41,062 bases of DNA from Chloroflexi bacterium UBA4736 (GCA_002404015.1 DHIW01000038.1:1-41062), one strand, 5' to 3'; positions 25,220 to 33,635 are shown, counted from the stretch's first letter. A program made the numbers and translations. Notes: generated by a model not told the origin, from the letters alone.

Positions 25220-27076
25220 ATGTCGGCCCAGGCCGTCGGCACCGCGCAGGGCGGACTCGTCAGGTCGCGTCGGCTCGAGGTCGCCCTCGGCCGGCGGCGC
25301 CTGCTGCTGCTGGCCTACGCATTCGCAATTCTGCCGTCGCTCCTCATGGCTTTCGTGCAGCCGGTCTGGCAGCTCACCGATGAGGCCCAGCACTACGACG
25401 TCATCGCGCAGTACGCGCACGGCGTCTACCCGGTCGAGGGGCGCACGACGCTGCGCCCGGAGACGGCCGCGATCATGCGCCAGACCGGGATCTACCGCTG
25501 GAGCCCGGCCGAGACGCAGCCGGCGCCGCTGACGGCGGACGCCGCCCTCTTCACGCCGGCCCCCAGCTATCTGAGCGGCTACGCCTATACCCTCTGGATC
25601 CGGCGCCACATCTGGTGGTTCTCCTACGAGGCGATGCAGCCACCGCTCTACTACGTGGCCGCACTACCGGTCTGGATGGCCGCGGACCATGTCGGCGGCA
25701 CCTTCGCCGCCGTCTCCGCCGAGCGCGTCTTCAACTGCCTGCTGCTGGCCCTGCTGGCGCCGCTGGCCCTGCTCACCGCCTGGTCGCTGGCGCCCAGCCG
25801 GCCGCGGCTGGCGTGGGCTGCGGCGGTACTCGTCGCCACGCTGCCCGGCCTGCTGCTGAACGGCAGCCAGGTGACCAACGACGCGCTGGGCGCGGTGCTG
25901 GGCAGCGCCACGCTGCTGCTGGCGGCCCGCTGGGCGGGCGCACCCTGGACGTACCGGCGAGCAGCCCTGCTGGGCCTGCTCTTCGGACTGACACTGCTCA
26001 CCAAGCTAACGGCGTTCGGCATCGTTGGCGGCCTCGCCCTGGCCTGGGCCTGGCCGGCCTGGCGGGACCCCGGGCTGCTGCTACGACAACTGCGCACCGG
26101 CCTGATCGGCGGACTCGTGGCGGTGCTGGTCGCCTCGCCCTGGCTGGCCGCCAACCTGCTGACACAGCACGAGCTGGTCCCCACCCGGGCGGCCGCGCGA
26201 CTGCTTGGCGCGGGCACCAGCGCCGGCCGCTACAACATCGGCCAGGACCTGCATTACGCGTTCACGACGTTCTGGACGGGCGAACACCAGTGGTCGCTGC
26301 CTCTGTCCGGGGTGGAGATCGCGGTCCTGCTGCCCTTCCTGATCGCGGCCGCGGTCGGCCTTCTACGGCTGCTCCGCCAGTCGGTCCCGGCGCTCGGACC
26401 GCGCCCTGTCCTGCTGGTCCTGCTGGCCGGAGTCGCCGGGCAGGCGGCGTGGGCACTCGCAATCCCGTACGTGAGCGGCCTCGGCGGAATGACCCCCGGG
26501 CGCTACCTCTACCCCGCCGTGGTGCCGGCGATCGTGCTGATCGTGGCCGGTGCCTCGGCAGTGTTCCGAAGGCCACCGGTCCGGCTGGCGCTGGTCGCTG
26601 GCTTCGCCCTCCTGACGGTCGCCAACGTAGCCGGCTACACGGCCGGCTATACCGCGGTGCGGCACGTTGACCGCGAGGGTCCGCCGGCTTGGGCCGGCAC
26701 CCGGGACGTGTCCGGCCAGGGCAGCTACCAGGGGGTGACGATCCAGGTCGACCGGATCATCGACGACCCCAGCTCGAGGTGGGTGTGGCTGCATCTGAAC
26801 GTCGCCAACGCCACCTCCCAGCCCGTGGACTGGTGGCCGGGCCCGGCCGTGGACATCGAGGACGGGAACGGCTGGCGGGTGCGGGGCGACTTCGCCGCGT
26901 CGACGCCCTTCCCCGAGACGCTGCCGCCAAGCAGCCACTTCTCGGGCTGGGTGAAGATGCTGGTGGCGCCGGCGCAGATCGCGGATCGGAAGCTGCTCTT
27001 CCTTGACTTCGAGGACGTCGCGGCCAACGGCTACCGGGCGGTCGGCGACATCCCGATCGCCCTGGAGATCCGCTAG
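25220..27076 (+). CDS. Large GT-C/DUF2142-like membrane protein
   Basis: A 618-residue protein with 10-13 hydrophobic segments and a soluble C-terminal domain of about 120 residues. QPVWQLTDEAQHYDVI just after the first helix and EAMQPPLYYVAALPVW resemble the DE and QPPLYY loops of GT-C glycosyltransferases and DUF2142 proteins. The C-terminal DWWPGPAVDIEDGNGWRV segment is probably extracytoplasmic. It follows the PIG-V-like gene with no intergenic base and both are probably co-transcribed for envelope glycan assembly. Confidence 0.75.
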   Translation: MSAQAVGTAQGGLVRSRRLEVALGRRRLLLLAYAFAILPSLLMAFVQPVWQLTDEAQHYDVIAQYAHGVYPVEGRTTLRPETAAIMRQTGIYRWSPAETQPAPLTADAALFTPAPSYLSGYAYTLWIRRHIWWFSYEAMQPPLYYVAALPVWMAADHVGGTFAAVSAERVFNCLLLALLAPLALLTAWSLAPSRPRLAWAAAVLVATLPGLLLNGSQVTNDALGAVLGSATLLLAARWAGAPWTYRRAALLGLLFGLTLLTKLTAFGIVGGLALAWAWPAWRDPGLLLRQLRTGLIGGLVAVLVASPWLAANLLTQHELVPTRAAARLLGAGTSAGRYNIGQDLHYAFTTFWTGEHQWSLPLSGVEIAVLLPFLIAAAVGLLRLLRQSVPALGPRPVLLVLLAGVAGQAAWALAIPYVSGLGGMTPGRYLYPAVVPAIVLIVAGASAVFRRPPVRLALVAGFALLTVANVAGYTAGYTAVRHVDREGPPAWAGTRDVSGQGSYQGVTIQVDRIIDDPSSRWVWLHLNVANATSQPVDWWPGPAVDIEDGNGWRVRGDFAASTPFPETLPPSSHFSGWVKMLVAPAQIADRKLLFLDFEDVAANGYRAVGDIPIALEIR

Positions 27077-27086
27077 CGCAGGAGGT

Positions 27087-27572
27087 CTAGCGGAGGCTCG
27101 GGTCCTGCCTCCGGATCTCGCCCACCTTGACCAGGGCCCGCCGAAGCTCATCGATCCACTCCGACTCGTGGCGGCCCACCAGGCGCACGCACCAGGCCAG
27201 GGCATCGCTCCGGCTGCGGGCCACCCCAGCCTCGACCAGGGTGTCCAGGATGCGCCGCTCCGGCATGCGCAGGCGCGTCATGACCGGCGTGCTGTGGGTC
27301 GTAAAGATGTGGCGATTGCCCCCCACCTCGACCCCCCAGGCCACCCGCCTGCCGAACCGGCGCTCGGCCTCTGCCGCGATGCGCATACGCTGATCACGTG
27401 TCTCCTCGCGAAAGCGCTGGGCGCGGGCCTCGGCCGGCTCGCCCTCTTCGGGCGCGGCCAGCTTGCCCACGATCAGGATCTCCTCGTTGTCGGCCTCGAC
27501 CTCCGGGCGACCGCTGAACCACTCCCTGGGGATCCGCTCGGTGGCCCAAGCGCTGATCTCGTCGCGCTGCAC
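27087..27572 (-). CDS. Conserved-looking hypothetical protein, 161 residues
   Basis: GTG 27572 is the likely start, giving [19 protein letters not shown]. The N-terminal half contains [10 protein letters not shown] and an alpha-helical stretch rich in Arg/Glu; the C-terminal half, [33 protein letters not shown], looks like a ribbon-helix-helix-type segment as in small regulators. I do not recognise a family. It is divergent from coaA with 17 bases between starts, so both promoters overlap the coding ends. Confidence 0.6.
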   Translation of the reverse strand: MQRDEISAWATERIPREWFSGRPEVEADNEEILIVGKLAAPEEGEPAEARAQRFREETRDQRMRIAAEAERRFGRRVAWGVEVGGNRHIFTTHSTPVMTRLRMPERRILDTLVEAGVARSRSDALAWCVRLVGRHESEWIDELRRALVKVGEIRRQDPSLR

Positions 27573-27575
27573 GCT

Positions 27576-27585
27576 TACAGTCTTA
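27576..27585. promoter_or_regulatory. Overlapping divergent -10 elements between two genes
   Basis: TACAGT (27576-27581) on the plus strand is followed by ATG 27590 after eight bases; on the minus strand TAAGAC (27585-27580) is followed by GTG 27572 after seven. Both suggest leaderless messages. The 17-base gap is too short for both promoters to work at once, so the two genes may compete. Confidence 0.35.
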
Positions 27586-27589
27586 CACC

Positions 27590-28531
27590 ATGTCGGCTGA
27601 GTTGACCGAGGCGGGTTACTCGCCCTACGTCCACTTCTCTCGCGAGGAGTGGGCACTGCTGAGAGCCGCCACGCCGCTGACGCTGACGGACTCGGACCTG
27701 GACGCGCTGCGCGGCATCAACGAGCGGATCTCGCTGGACGAGGTGGCGGACGTCTACCTGCCGCTGTCGCGGCTGCTGAACCTGTACGTGATGGCCAGCC
27801 AGGACTTGCACATCGCCGCCGACACCTTCCTGGGCAAGCCGGCCGCGCGGGTGCCGTACGTCGTCGGTATCGCGGGCAGCGTGGCGGTGGGCAAGAGCAC
27901 GACGGCCCGCATCCTGCAGGCGCTGCTCGCCCGCTGGCCGTCGACGCCGCGCGTGGACCTGCTCACGACCGACAGCTTCCTGCTGCCCAACCGCATCCTC
28001 GAGGAGCGGGGGCTGATGAGCCGCAAAGGCTTCCCTGAGAGCTACGACCTGCGCCGCCTGGTCCGCTTCATGGCCGACCTCAAGTCAGGCCTGGCGGAGG
28101 TATCCGCTCCCGTCTACTCGCACCTGACTTACGACCTGGTGCCGGGCGAGCTGAAGGTGGTCCGCCAGCCGGACATCGTGATCGTGGAGGGGCTGAACGT
28201 CCTCCAGAGCGGGCCCGGCTCGGCCGTCTTCATATCGGACTTCTTCGACTTCTCCATCTACGTGGATGCCCGTGAGGCGGACGTCGAGGAGTGGTACGTG
28301 GAGCGGTTCCTGACCCTCCGCGAGACCGCCTTCCGCGACCCGTCGTCGTTCTTCCGCCGCTTCGCCGACCTGAGCCACGAGGAGGCGGTGGAGACCGCCC
28401 GCAAGATCTGGCACGAGATCAACGGGGTGAACCTGCGCGACAACATCCAGCCGACACGCGACCGGGCCTGGCTGATCCTCGAAAAGGGCGCCGACCACTC
28501 GGTGCGCTCGATCCGCCTGCGGAAGCTGTAG
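27590..28531 (+). CDS. coaA: Pantothenate kinase, type I
   Basis: A 313-residue type I pantothenate kinase, the first step of coenzyme A synthesis. The Walker A motif is GSVAVGKST (96-104); YVHFSREEW near the start, [18 protein letters not shown] and the C-terminal [16 protein letters not shown] are family signatures. The length is normal. It is the last clearly chromosomal gene before the rearranged region, and its stop is followed after four bases by a GC-rich hairpin. Confidence 0.96.
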   Translation: MSAELTEAGYSPYVHFSREEWALLRAATPLTLTDSDLDALRGINERISLDEVADVYLPLSRLLNLYVMASQDLHIAADTFLGKPAARVPYVVGIAGSVAVGKSTTARILQALLARWPSTPRVDLLTTDSFLLPNRILEERGLMSRKGFPESYDLRRLVRFMADLKSGLAEVSAPVYSHLTYDLVPGELKVVRQPDIVIVEGLNVLQSGPGSAVFISDFFDFSIYVDAREADVEEWYVERFLTLRETAFRDPSSFFRRFADLSHEEAVETARKIWHEINGVNLRDNIQPTRDRAWLILEKGADHSVRSIRLRKL

Positions 28532-28535
28532 CCAC

Positions 28536-28554
28536 CCGCGGCCGGCGGCCGCGG
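28536..28554. terminator. GC-rich hairpin between convergent coaA and ssb fragment
   Basis: CCGCGGCC (28536-28543), GGC loop, GGCCGCGG (28547-28554) is a perfect 8-bp inverted repeat lying between two converging reading frames. It could terminate both, though there is no long T-run on either side. Confidence 0.45.
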
Positions 28555-28562
28555 CCTTCCGC

Positions 28563-28818
28563 CTATGCGGTCGCGGTCACGACGGCCTCCTCGGGCTTGG
28601 GGCCGATCATCTGGAAGGTGTCGACGATGACCTCGCTCGAGAAGTGCTTGCGGCCATCGGCGTCGTCCCAGCTCCGGTGCTGCAGGCGCCCGTCCGCGTA
28701 CAGCAGCCGGCCCTTGCGCAGGTAGTCGGCGGCGACCTGGGCCTGCTTGCCGAACAGGACCAGCCGGTGGAACTCGGTGTGCTCCCGGGAGTTGCCGTCC
28801 TCGTCCTTTCGCGGCGGA
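28563..28818 (-). pseudogene. ssb: 3' fragment of a single-stranded DNA-binding protein gene
   Basis: A frame ending at TAG 28563-28565 encodes KDEDGNSREHTEFHRLVLFG, then KQAQVAADYLRKGRLLYADG and RSWDDADGRKHFSSEVIVDT, the second half of the SSB OB-fold. The first 40 or so residues of the fold are missing. Above about 28818 the same DNA belongs, in another frame, to the M23 peptidase gene. The fragment has no start of its own that I can see. It is therefore the remnant of a recombination or deletion that joined two genes out of frame. Confidence 0.8.
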
Positions 28819-29263
28819 CCTCGAAGTGCAGATGCGGCCCCGTCGAGAAGCCGCTGGAGCCGACCCGGCCGACCTCCGCGCCGGCCGGCACGAGCGCGCC
28901 GTCCGCCACGGCCGCGGAGGAAAGGTGGGCATAGAGGGTGAAGAGCCGGGGGGAATGCTCGAGAAGCACGTGCAGCCCGTAGCCCTCGGAACTGTTGACG
29001 ACGTGGGCGACGCCCGACCAGGCCGCCAGCACAGGGGTTCCCGCGAGCACCCCGGCGAGGTCCAGCCCGGAGTGGAAGTGGCCGCTCGGGCAGGAGGCGT
29101 CGACGGGTTCCAGCTCGAAGGTCGTGCAGCCGAACGCCTGCGTCTCAACGGCACCGGTCAGGGGGTCGCGGGGGGCCGACTGCGCTGCCGAGGAGGAGGC
29201 TCGAGCAGGGCCCCCCAGCAGGAGCGCCAGCAGGGCAACGCCGGCTACCAGGACCGTGCGCAT
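28607..29263 (-). CDS. M23-family metallopeptidase with foreign C-terminus
   Basis: 218 residues. An N-terminal signal peptide (VLVAGVALLALLLGGPARA) precedes an M23/LytM domain: GHFHSGLDLAG carries the HxxxD zinc motif and GPHLHFEVR (142-150) the HLHFE motif; YAHLSS is also typical. Such enzymes cut peptidoglycan cross-links, and in conjugative elements they open the wall. After residue about 151 the translation (RTRTATPGSTPSSTGW...) is an out-of-frame reading of the ssb fragment and not homologous to M23 ends. The catalytic residues are all before the junction. Its ATG overlaps the stop of the TrbL-like gene. Confidence 0.8.
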   Translation of the reverse strand: MRTVLVAGVALLALLLGGPARASSSAAQSAPRDPLTGAVETQAFGCTTFELEPVDASCPSGHFHSGLDLAGVLAGTPVLAAWSGVAHVVNSSEGYGLHVLLEHSPRLFTLYAHLSSAAVADGALVPAGAEVGRVGSSGFSTGPHLHFEVRRERTRTATPGSTPSSTGWSCSASRPRSPPTTCARAGCCTRTGACSTGAGTTPMAASTSRARSSSTPSR

Positions 29264-30147
29264 CAGGCCGCCCTTACGACCAGGTGGGCCAGGTGGACCG
29301 CCTGGCGCTCGGCAAAGCCGGCCGCCCGCGTGCCGGCGCTGGAGGCGGCGTGCAGGGCCCCTGGCACCTTGAAGGAGATGAGAAGGGCCGCCAGCCCATA
29401 GAGGTGCCTCACGGGCGAGCCGCCGGACGAGTCCAGCCGGAAGCCGATGGCCAGGATCAGGAGCTGGGCAGGCTGCATCAAGAGGGTGGCGACATAGAGG
29501 GATGCCCACTCCCGGGCGTAGTGCTGGGTCTCGTGGAGGACGAAGCACATGGCGGCCAGGGGCGAAAGGATCGCCAGGATGACGAGCAGGGCGTAGCGCG
29601 TGACGTACGCCAGCGCCAGCACCAGGTAGCCGGCGAAGAGCCCGCCGGTGGCGACCAGGGAGAGCCAGTTGAGAGCGGCGTCGTGGACCAGGTCGTCGAG
29701 GACGGCCTGCCCCATCAGCTTGACGCTGTCGCGGCCGATGACCTGGGACACGGTGTTGGAGGCGTCGACCGTGTACTGGAGAAGCGGCAGCGCGAAGTTG
29801 ACGAGCGCTACCGCCAGGACCAAGCGCGGCAGCAGGATGCGCAGCGTGTGCTGGTTGCGAAGGCTGTGCGACCACATCATGCGGTAGCCGCTCCAGACGC
29901 CCACGCCGACGAGTCCGGCGTTGGCGACGGCCAGCACCGCGGGATGAAAATCGTGCACCGCGGCGGAGTCGACGAAGGCGCGGCCGCTGGCCGGGTCACC
30001 GGTCGTCGCGAAAAGGTTCAGGAACGCACCGGTGAGAAGTGGACCGCTCTGCTGGGCGAGGTCGCGAAGGTGCGCGACAAGGTCCAGGGTGTCGTGGATC
30101 TCGCGAACCAGATCCACCAGGTTCCGCAGGTAGTCGTAGGGGTTCAA
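29263..30147 (-). CDS. TrbL/VirB6-like membrane protein of a conjugation system
   Basis: About 294 residues with five to six membrane helices. NPYDYLRNLVDLVREIHDTLD opens the protein; the hydrophobic core (TRYALLVILAILSPLAAMCFVLHETQHYAREWASLYV) and the glycine/alanine-rich helices resemble the TrbL/VirB6 family of type IV secretion systems found in integrative elements of Gram-positive-type bacteria. TTG 30147 overlaps the TGA of the 42-residue gene upstream (TTGA), and its TGA shares a base with the M23 start. The grouping with a peptidase supports a transfer role; the family call rests on topology and context. Confidence 0.65.
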   Translation of the reverse strand: MNPYDYLRNLVDLVREIHDTLDLVAHLRDLAQQSGPLLTGAFLNLFATTGDPASGRAFVDSAAVHDFHPAVLAVANAGLVGVGVWSGYRMMWSHSLRNQHTLRILLPRLVLAVALVNFALPLLQYTVDASNTVSQVIGRDSVKLMGQAVLDDLVHDAALNWLSLVATGGLFAGYLVLALAYVTRYALLVILAILSPLAAMCFVLHETQHYAREWASLYVATLLMQPAQLLILAIGFRLDSSGGSPVRHLYGLAALLISFKVPGALHAASSAGTRAAGFAERQAVHLAHLVVRAA

Positions 30148-30272
30148 TGCGGCAGCGTCTGCGTGAGGATCTTGACCAGCGTGCCCGCCATCTCGACGCC
30201 GACCGTGCCGACGACGATGCGCTGGATCCACTGCTTGGCCTCGAGCACGCTCTTCGGCTCTACGGCCGTCAT
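30144..30272 (-). CDS. Small protein, 42 residues, upstream of the TrbL-like gene
   Basis: MTAVEPKSVLEAKQWIQRIV followed by a short hydrophobic stretch and TLVKILTQTLPH. The TGA overlaps the TTG of the TrbL-like gene. The frame stays open upstream for about 20 codons to a TGA near 30325, so it could be the tail of a longer gene cut off by rearrangement. It may be a small pilin or membrane component of the same secretion system, but this is only positional. Confidence 0.4.
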   Translation of the reverse strand: MTAVEPKSVLEAKQWIQRIVVGTVGVEMAGTLVKILTQTLPH

Positions 30273-30379
30273 CTTCCAGAGAAAGCCAAGGAATGAGTAA
30301 ACACGGCCGTCCTCGCCTGTGGGAGCTCAAACCGGCCTTTGTTTCGGGCAGGAGGGGCTACCGCGGATCCTGGCGGCTG

Positions 30380-30889
30380 CTACTGGTTCGGCGGCCTGGG
30401 CCCGACGTAGACAAGGGAGTCGGCTTCACGCACCGTCGTGCCGTCGCGGAAGCGGAAGGTCACAGGTCCTGCGTACGTCCAGCCACACGACTCGTAAAGG
30501 GCGATGGCCCCGACGAATTGGGCGGCCACATCAAGCACCGGCCAACGGTTCCTGCGGTGGGCCTCGGCGACAGCGTGGTCGAGAAGCATCCTGCCAACTC
30601 CCCGGCGCCGGACGGTCGGAGCCACGAGGAGACGAGCCACGACTACGAGCCGCTCGGTCGCCCAGCCCGTCGCCTGTGTGGCGACCGCCATGACAGCTGC
30701 GGCGCTGGCCGGGTGCAGGGCGACGTGCCCGGCGACGGCCTCCGCGTCCACTCCGACCCACGCCGCCAGCGTCTCCGGGGAGGAGAAGAGGTCAGGACCC
30801 CGGAGTGGGTATCCGTCTAACCCACAGACGGAGTCCGCCAGACAATCCAGCTCCTCCACATCGCTGGTCTGCCGGCGTCGCACCTCCAT
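30380..30889 (-). CDS. GNAT-family N-acetyltransferase
   Basis: A 169-residue GNAT protein. VVVARLLVAPTVRRRGVGRMLLDHAVAEAHRR contains the acetyl-CoA binding motif (RRRGVG) and ALYESCGWTYAGPVTFRF the motif B end. The N-terminus MEVRRRQTSDVEEL is the usual first strand. The substrate is unknown. It stands between conjugation-like genes and small unknown genes and may be cargo of the mobile region. Confidence 0.85.
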   Translation of the reverse strand: MEVRRRQTSDVEELDCLADSVCGLDGYPLRGPDLFSSPETLAAWVGVDAEAVAGHVALHPASAAAVMAVATQATGWATERLVVVARLLVAPTVRRRGVGRMLLDHAVAEAHRRNRWPVLDVAAQFVGAIALYESCGWTYAGPVTFRFRDGTTVREADSLVYVGPRPPNQ

Positions 30890-31376
30890 CGTTTTGGGCA
30901 GTCAGAAGCTTGCGAGGGGGGCCAGACTCAGCGGGGCCGACACGCGCTTATCCTATCCGGGGCCCGCGCGCCCTAAAGGATCACCTTTCGACTCGACCAA
31001 CTAGTGCGGCGGCTGCGAGCCGTCTTGGTTTCCACCTCCACCATCCACCGGCCCTTCAGCCGCTGTAGCGCCCGGCGCACGTGGATCCAGTCGAGTCTTT
31101 GAACCTACTTGGCAATTGCCGGGCTCCCGCAAGTGCGTTTTCCACCGGTTTGATGCGTGTGAGGTAGTAGAAGGGGTCCGGCTCAGGATTACCCATCACC
31201 AGGTAGGAGAGGCACCCAGAGGACAAGAATGGCCGCGACAGCAGCCGGAGCAGCGATCAGCAGAGCCGGTGACGCGAACCGGCCGGGCGAACCTCGTACA
31301 CGATGCGGCTCATAAACCGGTACCAGGGTCACGGATCGATAAGGCGATGCAGGGAATCGACGGTAGCCTAGAAAAC
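30890..31376. other. 487-base stretch without a recognised gene
   Basis: Apart from a -10-like TAGCCT at 31364-31369, seven bases before the next ATG, I see no gene, RNA or repeat. Open frames here are short and lack recognisable protein features. It probably is decayed accessory DNA. Confidence 0.5.
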
Positions 31377-31592
31377 ATGAAAGATTGGTGGCCCTACCGG
31401 ATGCCGATACTCATGACGGTCGTATCGGTGCTCCTTGCCTTCCTGGGGACGCGGATCCTGATCGCGGCTGTCAGCGAGGCCGCGCCACGCTGGTTAGGCT
31501 GGCTGCTCCTCGGCGCTGCGATATTCAAGCTGCTCGTCTGGTGGACCATTGCGTTCGCCGTCCGTCGGCACCGAATGCTGAGCCGCTCTTAA
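31377..31592 (+). CDS. Small two-helix membrane protein, 71 residues
   Basis: MKDWWPYRMPILMTVVSVLL begins the first of two hydrophobic helices; the second includes WLGWLLLGAAIFKLLVWWTIAF, and the tail is basic (VRRHRMLSRS), so the C-terminus should lie in the cytoplasm. No family is recognised. ATG 31377 is chosen since TAGCCT lies seven bases upstream; ATG 31347 is possible. Confidence 0.55.
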   Translation: MKDWWPYRMPILMTVVSVLLAFLGTRILIAAVSEAAPRWLGWLLLGAAIFKLLVWWTIAFAVRRHRMLSRS

Positions 31593-31762
31593 CCATCCCC
31601 TTTAGGATTGCCGTCCGCCGTCCGTGTAGTGGCGATGATGCCGGCCCCGGTGTTCTTAGGCCGGACATCGTTCCGCATGCGACACGAGTACGACCCCTCC
31701 CAGGCTCGCTCTTCGGGAAGCGCAATGGGCGACCTACTCCGTCAGGAGGAAGCCTCTTGATC

Positions 31763-32131
31763 CTAGTTCTTGAGTGCGGACATGAACGCTCGCCGACCTG
31801 TTCCCTGACGAGCCAGCTCCTTGTCGTCAGAGGGTTGACCGCCTTTCTTGAGTGCGGACATGAACGCTCGCCGACCTGTTCCCTGACGAGCCAGCTCCTT
31901 GTCGCCAAAGAGTTGACCGCCCTTCAGCTTCTCCAGCCACGCCACCACGTCGACGTGGAGCACCCGGTTCCCCGACGAGCCACCGAAGTTGATGGCGGGC
32001 AGGTCGCCGGTGCGGATCGCCCTGTGGATGGTGTCTCGGTTGAGGCCGAGGATCACCGTGAGTTCGGATACGCGGTAGATGTCGCGGTCGAGCTTACCCT
32101 GCTCTGCTTCTGGTCCCTTAGCTCTTGCCAT
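31763..32131 (-). CDS. Excisionase/AlpA-like HTH protein with duplicated C-terminus
   Basis: 122 residues. YRVSELTVILGLNRDTIHRAIRTGDLPAINFGG is a winged-helix DNA-binding segment of the excisionase/AlpA type, followed by NRVLHVDVVAWLEKL. Such proteins direct excision of integrative elements or regulate their genes. The C-terminus contains the segment DKELARQGTGRRAFMSALK twice, caused by a 78-bp DNA duplication. It sits about 650 bases from integrase remnants, which fits an int/xis module. ATG 32131 starts the conserved N-terminus; no strong ribosome binding site is visible. Confidence 0.75.
   Translation of the reverse strand: MARAKGPEAEQGKLDRDIYRVSELTVILGLNRDTIHRAIRTGDLPAINFGGSSGNRVLHVDVVAWLEKLKGGQLFGDKELARQGTGRRAFMSALKKGGQPSDDKELARQGTGRRAFMSALKN
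31767..31922. repeat. 78-bp in-frame tandem duplication
   Basis: Bases 31767-31826 and 31845-31904 are identical over 60 bp, and the following 17 bases differ at three positions. The unit is 78 bp (26 codons), so the reading frame of the excisionase-like gene is kept. The high identity indicates a recent slippage or recombination event. Confidence 0.9.
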
Positions 32132-32429
32132 GCGGCCATTGTAGCGGGTTTCTTGTCGTCTGTGTCTAGTTGTGCGATTGGCCTGTTCGGCCTCGATTCG
32201 AGCCGGTGAGGTCGTCGGGCATGGAGCTGCAGTGGCACCACTGGGAGCCGTCGGAGAAGGTCGCTCAATCTGGGCGCGTGCCGGCGGTCGAACCGGTAGT
32301 ATTCGGCCGCGGGGCAGACAGCGGAACTTACGGTTTCTCCGTCGCTTGTTCGTGCCTGGGCCTCCGGTGTTGGCGCACCGGGGGCGCGGCGGGGACTTGG
32401 CCAGCCTCCGTCACTTTCGACCGCTTCGG
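32132..32429. other. 298-base stretch without a recognised gene
   Basis: Between the excisionase-like gene and the hsdR remnant I find no recognisable protein, RNA or strong repeat. It probably represents rearranged DNA at the border of the two remnants. Confidence 0.45.
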
Positions 32430-32780
32430 CAGCTGCTCCGGGCTGAGTAGATGTTGTCTTGGTGCTGGCGGAGGAAGGCCCGTGCCTTGTCCACGAAACC
32501 GTTCCATCGATTCCGGCGGCATAACGCCGAGGAGATCGAACTCGGTCTCTGGGCCCATTTCATCCTCGAAGTCGCTGTGGAGGACCCTGCGCCGGCGCTT
32601 CTCAATGAAGCGCACCAGCAACCGAAGCCGCATGCGGACCTGCTCGAGCATGGCCAGGGTGACGTCCTCGCACCACTCTTGCGACTGCAGCTCCTCGAGC
32701 AGAGCCAACTGCTCCTTGACCATGGGGATGGTGGCCTGCTCCTCGAGAAGCCCGGCGATCAACACAGTGAAGTACACGCT
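32430..32780 (-). pseudogene. hsdR: C-terminal remnant of a type I restriction subunit HsdR
   Basis: On the minus strand LLEEQATIPMVKEQLALLEE, VTLAMLEQVRMRLRLLVRFI and SDFEDEMGPETEFDLLG match the C-terminal helical region of HsdR, the restriction and translocase subunit of type I systems. An extra base near 32495 shifts the frame: the homology continues in another frame as VDKARAFLRQHQDNIYSA and then stops. The motor and nuclease domains are absent and no hsdM or hsdS is nearby. It is a non-functional fragment, joined at about 32.77 kb to an integrase remnant on the other strand. Confidence 0.8.
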
Positions 32781-33260
32781 GTCGGTGCTCAGGCTAGCTC
32801 TCAACCGAGCTGTCCGTTACGGGCTCGTCGCGCGCAAGGCGGCCACTTTGGTCGATCCACCCCGGATTCCCTACCGGCCCATGAAGGTGCTCAGTCCTGA
32901 ACAGGCCCAGCGCCTGCTGGAAGTGTCGCGGAGCGACCGACTGCACGCTCTATACGTCGTCGCGCTGACCCTCGGTCTGGCAGGGGCGAGGCCCTGGGCC
33001 TCAGATGGGAGGACGTCGATCCGAATGGCCGCCGCTTGCACGTCCGACGGGCACTGCAGCGGACCACCGGTCAAGGAATGAAGGTTGTGGAAACCAAAAC
33101 GCCACGCAGCCGGCGCACCTTGGTCCTGCCCGACCTTGCGAACGACGCCCTGCGGGAGCACCGTCACCGGCAGCTGCAAGAGCGGCTCAGCGCCGGCAGC
33201 CGCTGGGTGGAGAGTGGTTTCGTGTTCACGACCACTATCGGGAGCCGGCGCGACAGAGCT
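32764..33260 (+). pseudogene. Tyrosine integrase remnant, frameshifted and truncated
   Basis: One frame encodes the core-binding and early catalytic part, from VLRLALNRAVRYGLVARKAA and VLSPEQAQRLLEVSRSDRLH to TLGL. The next conserved part, ALGLRWEDVDPNGRRLHVRR and TKTPRSRRTLVLPDLANDAL, is in a different frame, with the shift at about 32980-32990 where the first catalytic Arg should be. Sequence after GFVFTTTIGS is unrelated, so the HxxR and Tyr motifs are missing. The N-terminal arm-binding domain is also absent. It is a dead integrase of the phage/ICE type. Confidence 0.85.
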
Positions 33261-33635
33261 TTCACAGTTGGACAACTTGAGCCAGCCCCCGCCTGGACGG
33301 AAGTCAGGCGCCGTGTCGCCGGCGTCTCGGCGAGTGACACGAGTGTGCCTAATTTTGACTCCGCCGCCGCTTCCACTCCGGCCGCCATCGGGTTCTGACT
33401 CTGGGTGCTCGTTACACGTGTGTCCTTCTCTTCCGGGCGGCCGGGGCGGTCGGGCGGCGCGAGCCGGAGGCGAACCTGACGCCCGCGTCTGAAGAGACCG
33501 CTTAACCTGTAGCAGGCCCGGTGTGAATCGAGCTGGGGCGGCAGCCGGTTCGTTCCTCTACGTCGAGGTCGCAAGGCAGTCAGCCCAGGCGATCCGCCGC
33601 CCCTCGCCACGTTGTGCCTAGAATCGGGCGCGATA
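33261..33635. other. 375-base stretch without a recognised gene
   Basis: No gene is recognised. A -10-like TAGAAT (33619-33624) lies 11 bases before GTG 33636 of the dehydrogenase gene. The rest shows only short GC-rich repeats. Confidence 0.45.

Noticed and set aside
32170..32760. Plus-strand protein upstream of the integrase remnant
   Set aside because: The frame is open but is antisense to recognisable hsdR sequence; only the part after about 32764 has integrase homology.
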